DNA from: Candidatus Jettenia sp. AMX2
GTDB lineage: Bacteria; Planctomycetota; Brocadiia; Brocadiales; Brocadiaceae
Assembly: GCA_030583665.1 (NCBI GenBank)
Contig: CP129469.1
Span: forward strand, 2,657,043 to 2,721,042
Direction: 5' to 3'
Length of the DNA stretch: 64,000 nt
How positions within the stretch are numbered: the stretch's first letter is position 1; each line of letters starts with the position of its first letter. The translations under genes were made by a program, and so were the position numbers. The notes beneath the pieces are model-generated. The model had not been told where the DNA came from, made no database searches, and worked only from the letters and a program-made list of their open reading frames with translations. Shown piece by piece: positions 7,479 to 16,919 of this stretch.

Positions 7479-8678
7479 TTAAAGCAGCCTCAAATACTTA
7501 TCAAGCAATTCCTTAAAGCGTACATCCGCACCAGCCTGCTTGAGATACACGCGCAGGTATTGCCAGGCATCATCAACCGCACCTGTTTCAATAAGACACA
7601 TAATCAGCGGATAAAGCACCTGTTTGTCCATGGTTGCCTGCGAAGAAATTCCTCCGGTAAGTGCATTCTGATAATGATAACGGCCTTCTGAAATTCGTTC
7701 TTGCGATAGAAATGGTTTGCCAGTTCAATATCTATTGCACGTATCCAGGTATCTTTTTTGCTGCTTACCTGTTCCCTGTGCATTGCCGCTGTATCATGAT
7801 CGTTATTCTTTAATGCAATTCTGATAATCAGATGGCGGGCATCATCTTTTACATCCGTATGGAGCAGCCGCTGGGACTTCCTTTAAACTTTCATCAAATT
7901 GTTCAAATTCAAAAAGCATACTGGCACGAAGCAAACGCACACCCGGCTTATCAGCACGTTCAAGAATACGTTCATACCAGACAAGGGCATTTTCTTTTTC
8001 ACCTTGCCGGACATAAAGGGAAGCGATTGTTTCCATTGCAGCCGTGTCATCGAGACCCAGATAATATGCCGTAAGAAAATATGACAAGGCACGTTCCGGC
8101 TGATCTTTCCGAATGTAAAGATTACCCATTTGTGCATGGAGAGTGGCGGAGTATGGCTGGCGGTTGATAAGGCTATCCAGCAACTGCCAGGCCTGCTGGT
8201 ATTCACCTACGTCAATCAGCAAACCTGCCAACCCTTCCCTGAAACCAGGAAACTCCGGTTCGGCCAGTATTGCCAGGCGAAGAACGGCAATGGCATCATA
8301 CAGACGGCCGGCATTGCGCTCAATCTCAGCAACCCGGCCAAGAATATCACCACTGAACTCCCCTTGCGCAATAACATTGCCATATGCCTGGCTTGCCAAA
8401 TCATATCGTCCTATCTCAAAAGCTGCATGCCCTAACAAGCGCTGTACTTCGGTATTATCACGCATTTGCATCAATACAGGCTCAAGCAATTCAATAACCC
8501 GACCATACTGCTTTCTATTAAAATAATCATGCGCCCTGGTAATATGTTGCCTGCTGATAGCATCACGCGGTCTGACCTGGTCTACGCCCTGTGCATGGGC
8601 AAACAAGGCAAACACAGAAAATATCAGTAGCAGCATCAACAGTAATCCTAACCACATGCGAAAATATTTTATCATCAT
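7479..8678 (-). pseudogene. TPR-repeat secreted protein of the TonB cluster, broken by two frameshifts
   Basis: The 5' part (8678 to about 7873) encodes a signal peptide (residues 1-29) and tandem TPR-like helices, including QYGRVIELLEPVL. The frame then breaks near the GGG run at 7873-7875. Coding sense resumes in another frame (QRLLHTDVKDDARHLIIR) and shifts again near 7681-7690 (GRYHYQNALTGG), ending at a TAA at 7479-7481 after KYLRLL. The intact product would have about 400 residues. A TPR protein is the usual last member of TonB2-type clusters, and this gene is last in its operon. The breaks may be real decay or sequencing errors. Confidence 0.75.
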
Positions 8679-8699
8679 AAACTCCTCACTGCATCAGTC

Positions 8700-9386
8700 T
8701 TATTCGTTTAACCGAAAAACCAGTGTCTGAACAGCAAGGACGGCAACGGGCACTCCGTTATGCCTTGCTGGTTCAAACTGCCATGCCGTCACCACCTCTT
8801 CAACGGCACGTTCAAATGTACCCGGTCCCTGCCTGTCGAGTATCTCAAATTGATCAATCCTGCCATTTTGATTAATAAGCAGTCTGACTGTTACAAACCC
8901 TTGTTGTCCCTGCCTCCGCGCATCTGCCGGATAATTCGGCTCGCGTATTCGCCGAGGACGTGGCGGCTGGTCAACAGCATCCACATCCATAATTCCCTGC
9001 ACAACCGATTGTTCGGCCGCTTTTTCCGGAGCATCGACCGGTTGCTCGGCTGCTTTTTTCGGAGTCTCGACCGGCATCTCCGGCTGCTGTACCGGTAATT
9101 GTATATTGCTTTGTAAATTGGCACTGGCAAGCACTAAGGGTTCTGGCTCTACCGGCAGTGAAAACTCTATCGTTTCCGGCAGAGGCAAATCCTGATCGGA
9201 ACGCTCGGAAATCTCAGATCTTTGTTCGCTGGCTGACAGCACCCAGCGCACTGACAAGTTTTCCATCGCAGTCGCTTTATCAGGCAGGCTACTGCTATTT
9301 AAACTGGCCAGACAAAGAAACAACAGACCATTAACCAGAACGGTCAGGGTCAATGCAAAAATAGTTTTTTGAATACTTGGTTTCAT
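8700..9386 (-). CDS. tonB: TonB-family energy transducer
   Basis: This 228-residue protein has an N-terminal membrane anchor (about 10-28), a Pro/Glu-rich periplasmic spacer (about 60-130) with repeated AAEQPVDAPEK-type units, and a C-terminal TonB domain starting at PNYPADARRQGQQGFVTVRLL (about 150-226). TonB spans the periplasm and passes proton-motive force from ExbB/ExbD to outer-membrane receptors. It lies 24 nt after exbD and 21 nt before the broken TPR gene, in one operon. A TonB receptor gene is about 4 kb away on the same strand. Confidence 0.92.
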   Translation of the reverse strand: MKPSIQKTIFALTLTVLVNGLLFLCLASLNSSSLPDKATAMENLSVRWVLSASEQRSEISERSDQDLPLPETIEFSLPVEPEPLVLASANLQSNIQLPVQQPEMPVETPKKAAEQPVDAPEKAAEQSVVQGIMDVDAVDQPPRPRRIREPNYPADARRQGQQGFVTVRLLINQNGRIDQFEILDRQGPGTFERAVEEVVTAWQFEPARHNGVPVAVLAVQTLVFRLNE

Positions 9387-9410
9387 TGCTCAAACCTCCA
9401 TGAATCTTTC

Positions 9411-9830
9411 TCACAACGTGTCAGGCCGGCTGGTAGCAACAGCCACATCTTGTACACCGGCTAACTTAATTACGTCTATGACTTCAATTAACCTTCCCGC
9501 CACAACTGCTTTATCCGGAACAACAACAACAGAACCTCTTTCTTTTTGGTGAAATTCTTTCACCCGGCTGCCAAGAGTCATAATGTCCAGTTCACGCCCT
9601 TCTGCATATAATGCTCCGCTGGCGGCAATACTAATACGCAGGCTTTTCGGCTGGAGCAGGTGTGTTTGCGTAGCCACCGGACGGTCAACCTTGATTCCGG
9701 TATCCCGCACAAAGGTACTGGTAACCAGAAAAAAAACCAGCAGAATAAATACAATATCAATCAACGGCGCAAGATTGATTGCAACTGCATCTGAACCCGT
9801 TTTACGATTTCCCTGCATAGATTGAAACAT
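9411..9830 (-). CDS. exbD: ExbD/TolR biopolymer transport protein
   Basis: This 139-residue protein has one transmembrane helix (about 22-42) with the conserved Asp (LIDIVFILLVFFLVTSTF) that takes part in proton transfer, followed by a periplasmic ExbD domain. It lies between exbB and tonB. ExbD works with ExbB in the inner membrane to energise TonB. Confidence 0.93.
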   Translation of the reverse strand: MFQSMQGNRKTGSDAVAINLAPLIDIVFILLVFFLVTSTFVRDTGIKVDRPVATQTHLLQPKSLRISIAASGALYAEGRELDIMTLGSRVKEFHQKERGSVVVVPDKAVVAGRLIEVIDVIKLAGVQDVAVATSRPDTL

Positions 9831-9856
9831 AATCCTACAATCCCCGTTTTATTAAG

Positions 9857-10465
9857 TTAATCATGACACAAAACTGTTTCTATTTTTTTTGTGTAAAGTT
9901 TTGCAGTATCGATACACTGCTGTGCCTGGGTATTGAGCACCCAATAAGCAAGCACAATTGGCAGCGCAGTAACGAGACCGGCCTGGGTTGTCAGCAATAC
10001 CTGTGAAATCCCCCCGGAAAACGATGAAGACGTCACCACACCGGTTTCACGTAAAGCATCAAATGTTCTCAGCATGCCCAGTACGGTACCCAGCAAACCT
10101 AGTAGCGGTGCCAGCGTTCCCAGAGTAGCAATCAACGCAAGACGCCGTCTGAGCATGTCGGCCTCACTTTCAAGCATCGGACGAAGTCGTTTTTCAAAAA
10201 ACTCACGCTGTGGTTCATTTGCAGTCACCGCCTGACCAAGCAGCCTTCCAAGGTAAAGGGTATCATACTTTTTGCATAACGATCGTGCCTGTTCGTTTAA
10301 CCCCTTCCGTACATGGTCGATAACCTGGTCAGCCCATGCAATGCCATGCCGGCGCTGCTCCCGCAACTCAAGCCACTTCCACCCTATCAGCAGCCAGGCT
10401 GCCAGCGAGAGCACCACGATAGCGGCCATTACCACACCGTACTGTTGAAGCATTATCTCAATCAT
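9857..10465 (-). CDS. exbB: ExbB/TolQ-family proton channel subunit
   Basis: This 202-residue protein has three transmembrane segments and the MotA/TolQ/ExbB domain, including LATLGTLAPLLGLLGTVLGMLRTFDAL and GISQVLLTTQAGLVTALP. It forms the inner-membrane channel with ExbD. It is the shorter of two ExbB-type proteins in this operon; the upstream long one has a periplasmic extension. Confidence 0.92.
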   Translation of the reverse strand: MIEIMLQQYGVVMAAIVVLSLAAWLLIGWKWLELREQRRHGIAWADQVIDHVRKGLNEQARSLCKKYDTLYLGRLLGQAVTANEPQREFFEKRLRPMLESEADMLRRRLALIATLGTLAPLLGLLGTVLGMLRTFDALRETGVVTSSSFSGGISQVLLTTQAGLVTALPIVLAYWVLNTQAQQCIDTAKLYTKKIETVLCHD

Positions 10466-10586
10466 CTGCTCAATTATTTACTGTTCAAAACTCCATCTCA
10501 ATTTTGGGTTTCGAATTGCGAATTTCAGATTTTCACTTTACCATTCGCAATCCTAAATCTACAATCCTAAAATGGTTCTCTGTATA

Positions 10587-12020
10587 CTACTTACCAGATT
10601 CCGGAGCAACGGAAGACTCATATGCAACAATTTTATTTAACAATGTTGCCGCATGTTTCTCTGCATCCGCAATGATACTGTTAGCGCGGCTACTCAGTAT
10701 GCTATACATGAGTACAATCGGAATCGCCATTGCCAGACCGGTTGCAGTAGTCACCAGCGCCTCCGATACACCCCCCGCCATCATATTGGGGCTTGCCTCA
10801 CCAAGTGCCGTAATCACATCAAATGTCTGAATAATGCCGGTAACGGTACCAAGCAATCCCAGCAGCGGTGCAACCGCACCAAGAACAGCGATCCCGGCAA
10901 GAAAACGGTTCAGTCGCGGCGTTTCGTGAAGCAGTTGCTCCTGAATCGCATCTTCCATTGCATGTTGCCCCTGCCGCCGTCTTTTCAGACACGCCATAAG
11001 CACCCGTGTTACCGTATTGGGTGATTCGGCACAAAGTTGCTCAGCCTCATCCATTTCTCCCCTGTCCACAACATTCATGACACGTTCGACCATAAAAGGA
11101 ACCGGCCGTTCACGGCCAAGCACGAGTAACCGTTCGCCAATAAATGCAAATGCAAGCAGCGCAATCCCCGCAAGAGGAAACATTACCGGCCCGCCTGAAC
11201 GAAGACGGGCACGGAAGGTCGTCGTGTCAAGGAGGGCTTCAGCCCTCAGTTGCCTGGTAACATCAGCCGGCGCATCAACCAGCCCCGTAGTCCCCCTGCT
11301 TACCTGATTGAACAAGGTTCTCAGCTTTACCTTATGCTTCCTGGCTAAATCTTCATGCCACCTGAATCCCTCGGCGTCCTGAGGACTCGCTATTGCCATT
11401 CCGATACGGCCATCTTTTGTACGATAGGCAAACACAATATGGCCTAAACGCAGCAGTGTTACCTGTTCCAGATTGCCATTTGCAGTGCGTAGATCTGTGG
11501 TGGTCAATGATACTCTTCCAGCCTGATCAATCACTCCGGCAAATACGGCTAAGGTGGATGTAACACCTGCAAGACGTCCTGTCACAGGACTACCAGGTTT
11601 CAGGTTCTGAATCGACTCATCCAGTTCTTCAATCAGCAATGTACTGCCTGGAACTTTATCCAGATAAACAGCGAGACGTCCGGCTAACGAAACCGCCTTG
11701 CGTAAGTGTGGCTCTACTGCTGTCATTTGCCGTGCCTCAATCTGAGACAACAGTAATTCATCTGCAAGCTGATTAAGTTCTTTTTGTGCGTCTTCCAGTT
11801 GTGCTTGCAACGTTGCTTTGAGAACTTCAAGGCGGCTTTGTTCTGCTTCCAGCTCAGCAGTCAGTTTGTGTAAGTACCGTTCAAGCTCCGTCATTTTCAA
11901 TGGAACTTCAGCCGCTGCTGCCACAAATCCAGAGAACATCAGCAATCCTGTAATGAACAAAACGATTATCATCCTTGCCACACTCCGCAACACCCGTATT
12001 TTTTCAACCCATGCCATCAT
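10587..12020 (-). CDS. Long MotA/TolQ/ExbB protein with N-terminal periplasmic coiled-coil domain (TtpC-like)
   Basis: This 477-residue protein has a signal/anchor (about 15-38), a long coiled-coil (about 45-100), a DUF3450-like periplasmic middle, a transmembrane helix near 285-300, and a C-terminal ExbB domain with GIAVLGAVAPLLGLLGTVTGIIQTFDVI and SEALVTTATGLAMAIP. This layout matches the TtpC-type accessory subunit of TonB2 systems. The start codon overlaps the stop of the upstream DUF3450 gene (ATGA), so the two are coupled. The partners are the second ExbB, ExbD and TonB downstream. Confidence 0.88.
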   Translation of the reverse strand: MMAWVEKIRVLRSVARMIIVLFITGLLMFSGFVAAAAEVPLKMTELERYLHKLTAELEAEQSRLEVLKATLQAQLEDAQKELNQLADELLLSQIEARQMTAVEPHLRKAVSLAGRLAVYLDKVPGSTLLIEELDESIQNLKPGSPVTGRLAGVTSTLAVFAGVIDQAGRVSLTTTDLRTANGNLEQVTLLRLGHIVFAYRTKDGRIGMAIASPQDAEGFRWHEDLARKHKVKLRTLFNQVSRGTTGLVDAPADVTRQLRAEALLDTTTFRARLRSGGPVMFPLAGIALLAFAFIGERLLVLGRERPVPFMVERVMNVVDRGEMDEAEQLCAESPNTVTRVLMACLKRRRQGQHAMEDAIQEQLLHETPRLNRFLAGIAVLGAVAPLLGLLGTVTGIIQTFDVITALGEASPNMMAGGVSEALVTTATGLAMAIPIVLMYSILSSRANSIIADAEKHAATLLNKIVAYESSVAPESGK

Positions 12021-12832
12021 TCATCACTCCCATCTGTCTTGATTAACTGCAGCGGTACCGTCGCAAGGGCAGGTGTTGCCTTTCTCCGTACAATAGCAAT
12101 TGCAGTTCTTGCCGCATCAGCTTTTTTGCGGGGTACGTCATACAACCATCCTCCTGCCGGATTGCGATGTGCAATTCCCAGCACACGGCCATCTTCACTT
12201 ACAAACATGCTGCTTAGCATCCCCAAACGCAGCACATAACCATGCACCACCCGGCCATCAGCCAGCCCCACTGGCTCATTGGACAACTGCACGGTATCCA
12301 GGTGCGGAAGTATTTCATCGGCGACATCAAACAGTATCTGCATACTGGATAATTGCTCATGTAGGGTATCGCTCCGGCACTGCACCTTCACCTTATTCAG
12401 TTGTTCAAGCCATACAGTCCGTTCACGGTAGGGCTGACGTTGAATAACCGTTTCAATCAGGCCGGCGAGTGGATACAATCCAGCAGCGCTGGCCGCAATT
12501 TCCTTTTGCAAATTTACCTGCCGTACACTGTCGTGCCGGCCTTCCTCTGTTTGAACATAGCCATGTTTGTGCCCGATACTTTCCTGTGTTTCGGTTAACT
12601 GCTGGCGTAGTTTGTTAATCTGAGCTTCGATACGCTGTTGTTCCTGCCGGAACGTTGTGCGTTGTTCGCGGATCTGACTGCGAACCAGTTCAAGGTTTTC
12701 GATTTTTTCCCTGATTTTTGCCACCAATTCCGCACGGCGCTGGTCCTCTCCATAGACAGGGAGACACCACATACCGAGCAAAAATGCAACCATAACTCCT
12801 ATGGCAGTACGTGTTATTCTACTTGACTTCAT
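12017..12832 (-). CDS. DUF3450-family periplasmic protein of the TonB cluster
   Basis: This protein of about 271 residues has a signal peptide (about 1-28), a long coiled coil (about 32-95) and a globular C-terminal half. It matches DUF3450 proteins that open TonB2-type operons. I place the start at ATG 12830-12832; the preceding TTG is in frame but less likely. Its stop overlaps the next start. Its role is probably in assembly or gating of the ExbB complex, as judged by operon position only. Confidence 0.8.
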   Translation of the reverse strand: MKSSRITRTAIGVMVAFLLGMWCLPVYGEDQRRAELVAKIREKIENLELVRSQIREQRTTFRQEQQRIEAQINKLRQQLTETQESIGHKHGYVQTEEGRHDSVRQVNLQKEIAASAAGLYPLAGLIETVIQRQPYRERTVWLEQLNKVKVQCRSDTLHEQLSSMQILFDVADEILPHLDTVQLSNEPVGLADGRVVHGYVLRLGMLSSMFVSEDGRVLGIAHRNPAGGWLYDVPRKKADAARTAIAIVRRKATPALATVPLQLIKTDGSDE

Positions 12833-13128
12833 CAATCCTGATTAACTCCTGTTCACAAACCACGGTTGAACACCAAAAAATTATGAATGTAAAATACAAT
12901 CCTGAGACCTGCGAAAATAAAACAAAAATTTCTCTCAATTAAATTACCTTTGACAGCAATTTTTTTTCATTTTTTTCTCCTCACAGGAAAAAACACAACT
13001 ATGCACCTTTGCCAAAGCAACAGCTCATTTCCAAAGTCTGTTTTACGAATACCTGTTTATTTGCACAAAGAAGCAATACCTTATATCTCTCTTGCTTTAT
13101 CAATTGATTTTCCGAAACAAAATTTCTT

Positions 13129-13277
13129 GTAACAATTTAGTTTTTTGAAAAATGCCAATAATAGCGATGTTTAACGCACAGTGTAGGGGAGAAGCATTTG
13201 CTATAGATTGGTATAATGCGTTTATATCCAAACCGGCCAATGCTTCGCCCCTACTTTTTCAAAAACTAAATTGTTAC
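13129..13277. repeat. 149-bp MITE-like element with near-perfect terminal inverted repeats
   Basis: The left end at 13129-13152 (GTAACAATTTAG then T and A runs) is the inverse of 13255-13277, with one extra T as the only difference. The centre (13183-13254) is a second copy of the inverted-repeat core seen at 5676-5750. No open frame for a transposase is present. Confidence 0.8.
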
Positions 13278-13325
13278 TATTTCTTGTTCATTGTATTCTT
13301 AAACAGAGTTAAGGAGAAGAAGCAA

Positions 13326-13356
13326 AGCACGGACAAACACAAAATTTGTCCGTGCT
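13326..13356 (-). terminator. Strong hairpin downstream of the TonB receptor gene
   Basis: A perfect 12-bp stem (AGCACGGACAAA / TTTGTCCGTGCT) closes a 7-nt loop. It lies about 100 nt past the receptor stop. No clear U-run follows on the minus strand, so it could be an mRNA-stabilising or repeat-derived hairpin rather than a terminator. Confidence 0.4.
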
Positions 13357-13456
13357 AACCCAGAACCTGCCCTTATGGAAATGACTAACCACGTAAATAC
13401 TTGGCTCGTCAAACCCACGATGTAAATAAAATTCCTTTCTATACAATACAATATAT

Positions 13457-15844
13457 TTAAAAAGTAACTTCCAGACCCGTATAGGCAAAAAACGGCGCAC
13501 CGGGACGTGGGCCATGAGGATGCCGCGATGCGATATACTCACGATCAAAGGCGTTCTGTATCCCCCCAAAAATCTTTGCATTTTTGGTCAGACGGTAATC
13601 TGCTGATACATCCAGGAGGAAGTGCGAATCTACCATCCCGTAACGAGCATCAGGAACACCATCGATATTTATCTGTTCGCGGGTATTACTTGCCGTGGTA
13701 AATGTCTTATGCACATATATCCCCATAGTATTGATGCTAAACCGGTCAAACCCCAGGCCGGTACCTGCCGCTAAAACATGTTTGGGGATATATGGAATAC
13801 GGCTACCCTTCCGGCCTCCGGCGAAAATCGATTCGGCATCCAATGAAGGTGTATCACTTCTTATCTCCGATTCTGTAAAGGTATACGTTATTGTATACGG
13901 GTTGCGAAAGCCCCAGTCATTGGCAATCCCCGCATCCCACTGCATCGAAAGCTCTGCACCATAAATGCGCGCCCTGCCAGCGTTCTCATCAACACCACCA
14001 GCCCCGATACTTTCCCGGACGAGGAGGTCATTAAAGTGCGTGAAGAAACCGGCCACTTCCCCGCTAAAGGCGGTTTTGGCGTGCGTATAGCGCATACCCA
14101 GCTCTGTACCAATGGACGTCTCTTCTTTCTGCCTCTGTTGAATCGAGGCTTGAGGTGCAGGCGGAGAAACACCACGGTGCACACCCCCGAACATCCTCCA
14201 TTGATCATCAAAATCATAAGTGAAACCGCCGCCGCCGCTCACCAGGTGCATGTCACCAAAGCCGGTGCTTTCACTGCCAACACGACGATCTTCGAAACGC
14301 TGCTGGAGGTATTCATGGCGGAAACCAAGCGTAATAGCTAGCTGGCCAAAATCCAGCCTATCCTGAAGGTAAAATGCAAAAGCATCTGTTTTTGCTTTCC
14401 GGTTATCCTGGGTCCCGGGAATGCCAGCAGCCCGGTCAGTAATCGTACCATTAGCCGCCTGTGTAAAGGTATCCTGCCACTGAAAACGGTTTACTTGATC
14501 CTGATGATAGCGGCCACCTATGGTAAGCGTATGGTCAATAGCACCTGTGGTAAAACGATAATCTGCTGCACTCTCTGCCCCCCAGAGGTAATACGTACGA
14601 TTATTCGCGCGCACTCTAAAAGTTCCTGCTGCTTCACCACGCAGTACATCCAGCGCAGTGCCACCTTCAGCCAGAGCCCGTGAAAGGTTAATGCCGTTGA
14701 CATCCTGTAACTTATACCAGTTACGATCAAATTTATTATAATACAATGTACTTCTCAGATCGAGGTCGTCTGTCAATTCAATATAATGACGCAAATAGGT
14801 GCGGTAATGTTCCGTATCGATATTGTCAAAACGTGATGCCTGATATCGCCGGAAAGGATTCCTCTTAAAGTCTTCTTCTGTAAGGCCAAGGTACGTTTCA
14901 TCAGCATCAAGGGTCGTATACCCGAACCGTCCCTCAATGCGCTGAAAAGCAGCCGTATTTGGCTCCCACATCAGCTTTACCATCGGTTCTGCAACGGTAA
15001 AGCCTGTGTCACCACCGCGGAAATCCGGTGTTGCGTCAATCTCTTTAAACCCCTCGGTATGCCGGTGATAGCCCTCTACCAGGTAGCCGAACCGCCCCCA
15101 GCCGGCCAGATCGAAGGTGTCCCCAAAGTAGGCATGCGTACGGATTTCATTTTGCCTGCCATACATTGTTCGTACATAGCCGCGCCGTGACTCGGGGATG
15201 GGAGTCGAGAGATAGTTTACAACACCACCGGTAATATGCGGCCCGTAGAGAATCTGGCTTGAACCTTTCAAAACCTCTATGCCACTCATACGTGCAATAG
15301 TTGGGCTATAATATGCAGCAGGATCAGAATATGGAGCAGGCGCAGTCAGCACACCATCTTCCATTAATGTGGTTCTGCCGCTACGGCCAGGATCGGTACC
15401 GCGCACACTGATATTGGGAAACAGACCAAAGCCGTCCTCTTCACGCAGATAAACACCCGGTACCTGTCTGAGCACGCGGTTTATATCAGCATATGACTGC
15501 TGGCGAATTGCATCTGTTCCGAGATACTGACCTGAGCCTGGCAAATCACGGGCACCCTCGGCTGAGCCAATTATGGTCATACCAGGCATGCGGTATTCCT
15601 TGCGATTTTCATCTTCCTGTGTATTGGCATCACCGTCGGATGCAAATTTCACATCCTCTCCTTTTTCCTCCTCCGTTTCCATCATTTCAGCATCCACCTT
15701 CACCATAAAAAGAAAATTTGACGTGGCAAAAGTGATGGTAACACATAACATTATTCCCAGCACTGCTTTTAAAAAAGAAAAAAACACATAATGGTCTTTT
15801 CTATTCTGCACCTCAAGTTGATTATTGGAATATGCTCTGGACAT
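13457..15844 (-). CDS. TonB-dependent outer-membrane receptor (ferric-siderophore/FecA-like)
   Basis: The protein has 795 residues. It has an extended N-terminus with a hydrophobic segment at about 25-48 (signal or anchor), then an acidic linker, a plug domain (about 105-225: DAIRQQSYADINRVLRQVPGVYLREEDGFG, ISVRGTDPGRSGRTTLMEDG, EVLKGSSQILYGPHITGGVVNY) and a beta-barrel ending in the aromatic-terminated strand FAYTGLEVTF. The TonB-box region is not obvious. Two Fur-like boxes lie 154 and 226 bp upstream, so iron repression is likely. The substrate is probably a ferric chelate. Confidence 0.88.
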   Translation of the reverse strand: MSRAYSNNQLEVQNRKDHYVFFSFLKAVLGIMLCVTITFATSNFLFMVKVDAEMMETEEEKGEDVKFASDGDANTQEDENRKEYRMPGMTIIGSAEGARDLPGSGQYLGTDAIRQQSYADINRVLRQVPGVYLREEDGFGLFPNISVRGTDPGRSGRTTLMEDGVLTAPAPYSDPAAYYSPTIARMSGIEVLKGSSQILYGPHITGGVVNYLSTPIPESRRGYVRTMYGRQNEIRTHAYFGDTFDLAGWGRFGYLVEGYHRHTEGFKEIDATPDFRGGDTGFTVAEPMVKLMWEPNTAAFQRIEGRFGYTTLDADETYLGLTEEDFKRNPFRRYQASRFDNIDTEHYRTYLRHYIELTDDLDLRSTLYYNKFDRNWYKLQDVNGINLSRALAEGGTALDVLRGEAAGTFRVRANNRTYYLWGAESAADYRFTTGAIDHTLTIGGRYHQDQVNRFQWQDTFTQAANGTITDRAAGIPGTQDNRKAKTDAFAFYLQDRLDFGQLAITLGFRHEYLQQRFEDRRVGSESTGFGDMHLVSGGGGFTYDFDDQWRMFGGVHRGVSPPAPQASIQQRQKEETSIGTELGMRYTHAKTAFSGEVAGFFTHFNDLLVRESIGAGGVDENAGRARIYGAELSMQWDAGIANDWGFRNPYTITYTFTESEIRSDTPSLDAESIFAGGRKGSRIPYIPKHVLAAGTGLGFDRFSINTMGIYVHKTFTTASNTREQINIDGVPDARYGMVDSHFLLDVSADYRLTKNAKIFGGIQNAFDREYIASRHPHGPRPGAPFFAYTGLEVTF

Positions 15845-15997
15845 GGTATAAGATCCTTATTAAATTGTCTTTGACAAAAATCGGAACGCTTGCGTTAAAT
15901 TTACAGGTTGTAAACATTCTCACCAAGCAGTAGTCATGGAACAGCCTTTACCATAAGTTGCATGCCTACCCCTCCTTTCTCCTTACCATACAGTTAA

Positions 15998-16012
15998 TGA
16001 GACTAAATCTCA
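15998..16012. promoter_or_regulatory. Fur-like box 1
   Basis: The 15-mer TGAGACTAAATCTCA fits the 7-1-7 inverted pattern of Fur sites with 6 of 7 arm positions paired. It lies upstream of the TonB receptor gene. Confidence 0.55.
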
Positions 16013-16069
16013 GCAATCCTAAGCTATTATATCTTTTGTAAGGAGATTGTCAAAGAATATTTTAAAAAA

Positions 16070-16084
16070 TGAGACTCATTCTCA
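16070..16084. promoter_or_regulatory. Fur-like box 2
   Basis: The 15-mer TGAGACTCATTCTCA is a 7-1-7 inverted repeat with 6 of 7 arm positions paired and close to canonical Fur sites. It lies between the TonB receptor and the broken membrane-protein gene, on whose 3' side it falls, so control of the receptor is more likely. Confidence 0.65.
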
Positions 16085-16142
16085 ATAAATAAGCATAAAA
16101 ATAATTTCCCGAATCGTTTCTTTCATATTTGTAAATGCTCCT

Positions 16143-16705
16143 TTATGATATGGGATCTGTTACCCCTTGGATATTAACCGTTAATTCCGGCCTCAAAACT
16201 CCCCATATAAATATCACTATTACGGTAATAACCGCCAGGAGAAATATTCCTGTGGAAGGAATGGATAACCACGCCAACGACGTCTTTGCAAGACCTGTAC
16301 TTCCAAGCCCCGGCGCAAGCATCCCCGCAAATAACCAAAATAGTGAGTAACCCATTGATCCGGCACCCAATCCTATAGCAGCAATTACCCTCACCCTTCT
16401 TTGTCCGTTTACATGCTGAGAGCAAGATAATCATCACAAGAGATGCCGTAGCCATTCCGGTTGCTATGAACGTGTGATCTTTTAAAATATGCCCACGATT
16501 TGTCTGTTGTCTTTGACATCTCTGCCGTATTGCCTTTATACACGGTGTCATATACCTCGCGGGCTGAAGCTTTAAGGGACTCCTTGATCCGGTCTTCCGA
16601 AATACCAAATACCGCTCCCATGCCAAAACCGTAAAAAAGCGTCACAAGAGACAATAGTATCCCTAGCCAGAGTTGCCTTACCCGATAAAAATAGTTCTGA
16701 ACCAT
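16143..16705 (-). pseudogene. Small membrane protein gene with two frameshifts
   Basis: Coding sense starts at ATG 16703-16705 with AAAGGAA upstream. The first part reads to KSWAYFKRSHVHS (a first transmembrane helix at about 12-32), shifts near 16460 to ATGMATASLVMIILLSA, then shifts near 16412 to RVIAAIGLGAGSMGYSLFWLFAGMLAPGLGSTGLAK and ends at 16143. Joined, it gives about 185 residues and four hydrophobic segments. I recall similar uncharacterised membrane proteins with a KSW-YF-R-H-H motif in other bacteria, but know no function. It follows the iron-receptor gene region and shares its frameshift problem. Confidence 0.7.
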
Positions 16706-16850
16706 GCATTTCCTTTCTTTCAATTTGCGAGAGTAAATCAGACGATTATCATACAACAAAATATGGGTGCATTTCAAGTGTAACGATTTTTTATTCTTTT
16801 TTTTAAAAAGAAACGACCATGCATAAATGACCCGGAAAGAATGGCATTGT

Positions 16851-16919
16851 GTCACCCCTTCGGGGTTTAAGATGTTTTGTATATCATTTACTATAATCAT
16901 GTCATCCCTTCGGGATTAA
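16851..16919 (+). repeat. 69-bp REP-like unit, copy A
   Basis: Begins GTCACCCCTTCGGGGTT and ends CATCCCTTCGGGATTAA, with CTATAATCATG between. Two short palindromes frame the unit. The same 69-bp unit occurs at 17320-17388, 30778-30846 and 58028-58096. Confidence 0.85.

Larger units (their letters stand above)
12833..13456. other. Gene-free stretch between TonB operon and TonB receptor
   Basis: Contains the 149-bp element (13129-13277) and the hairpin (13326-13356). I see no credible coding frame. Confidence 0.5.

Noticed and set aside
10500-10565. Repeat-like string of ATTTCAGATTTTC and similar between the two ExbB genes
   Set aside because: Resembles AT-rich filler also seen at 26430-26465; no inverted ends or clear copy boundaries could be set.
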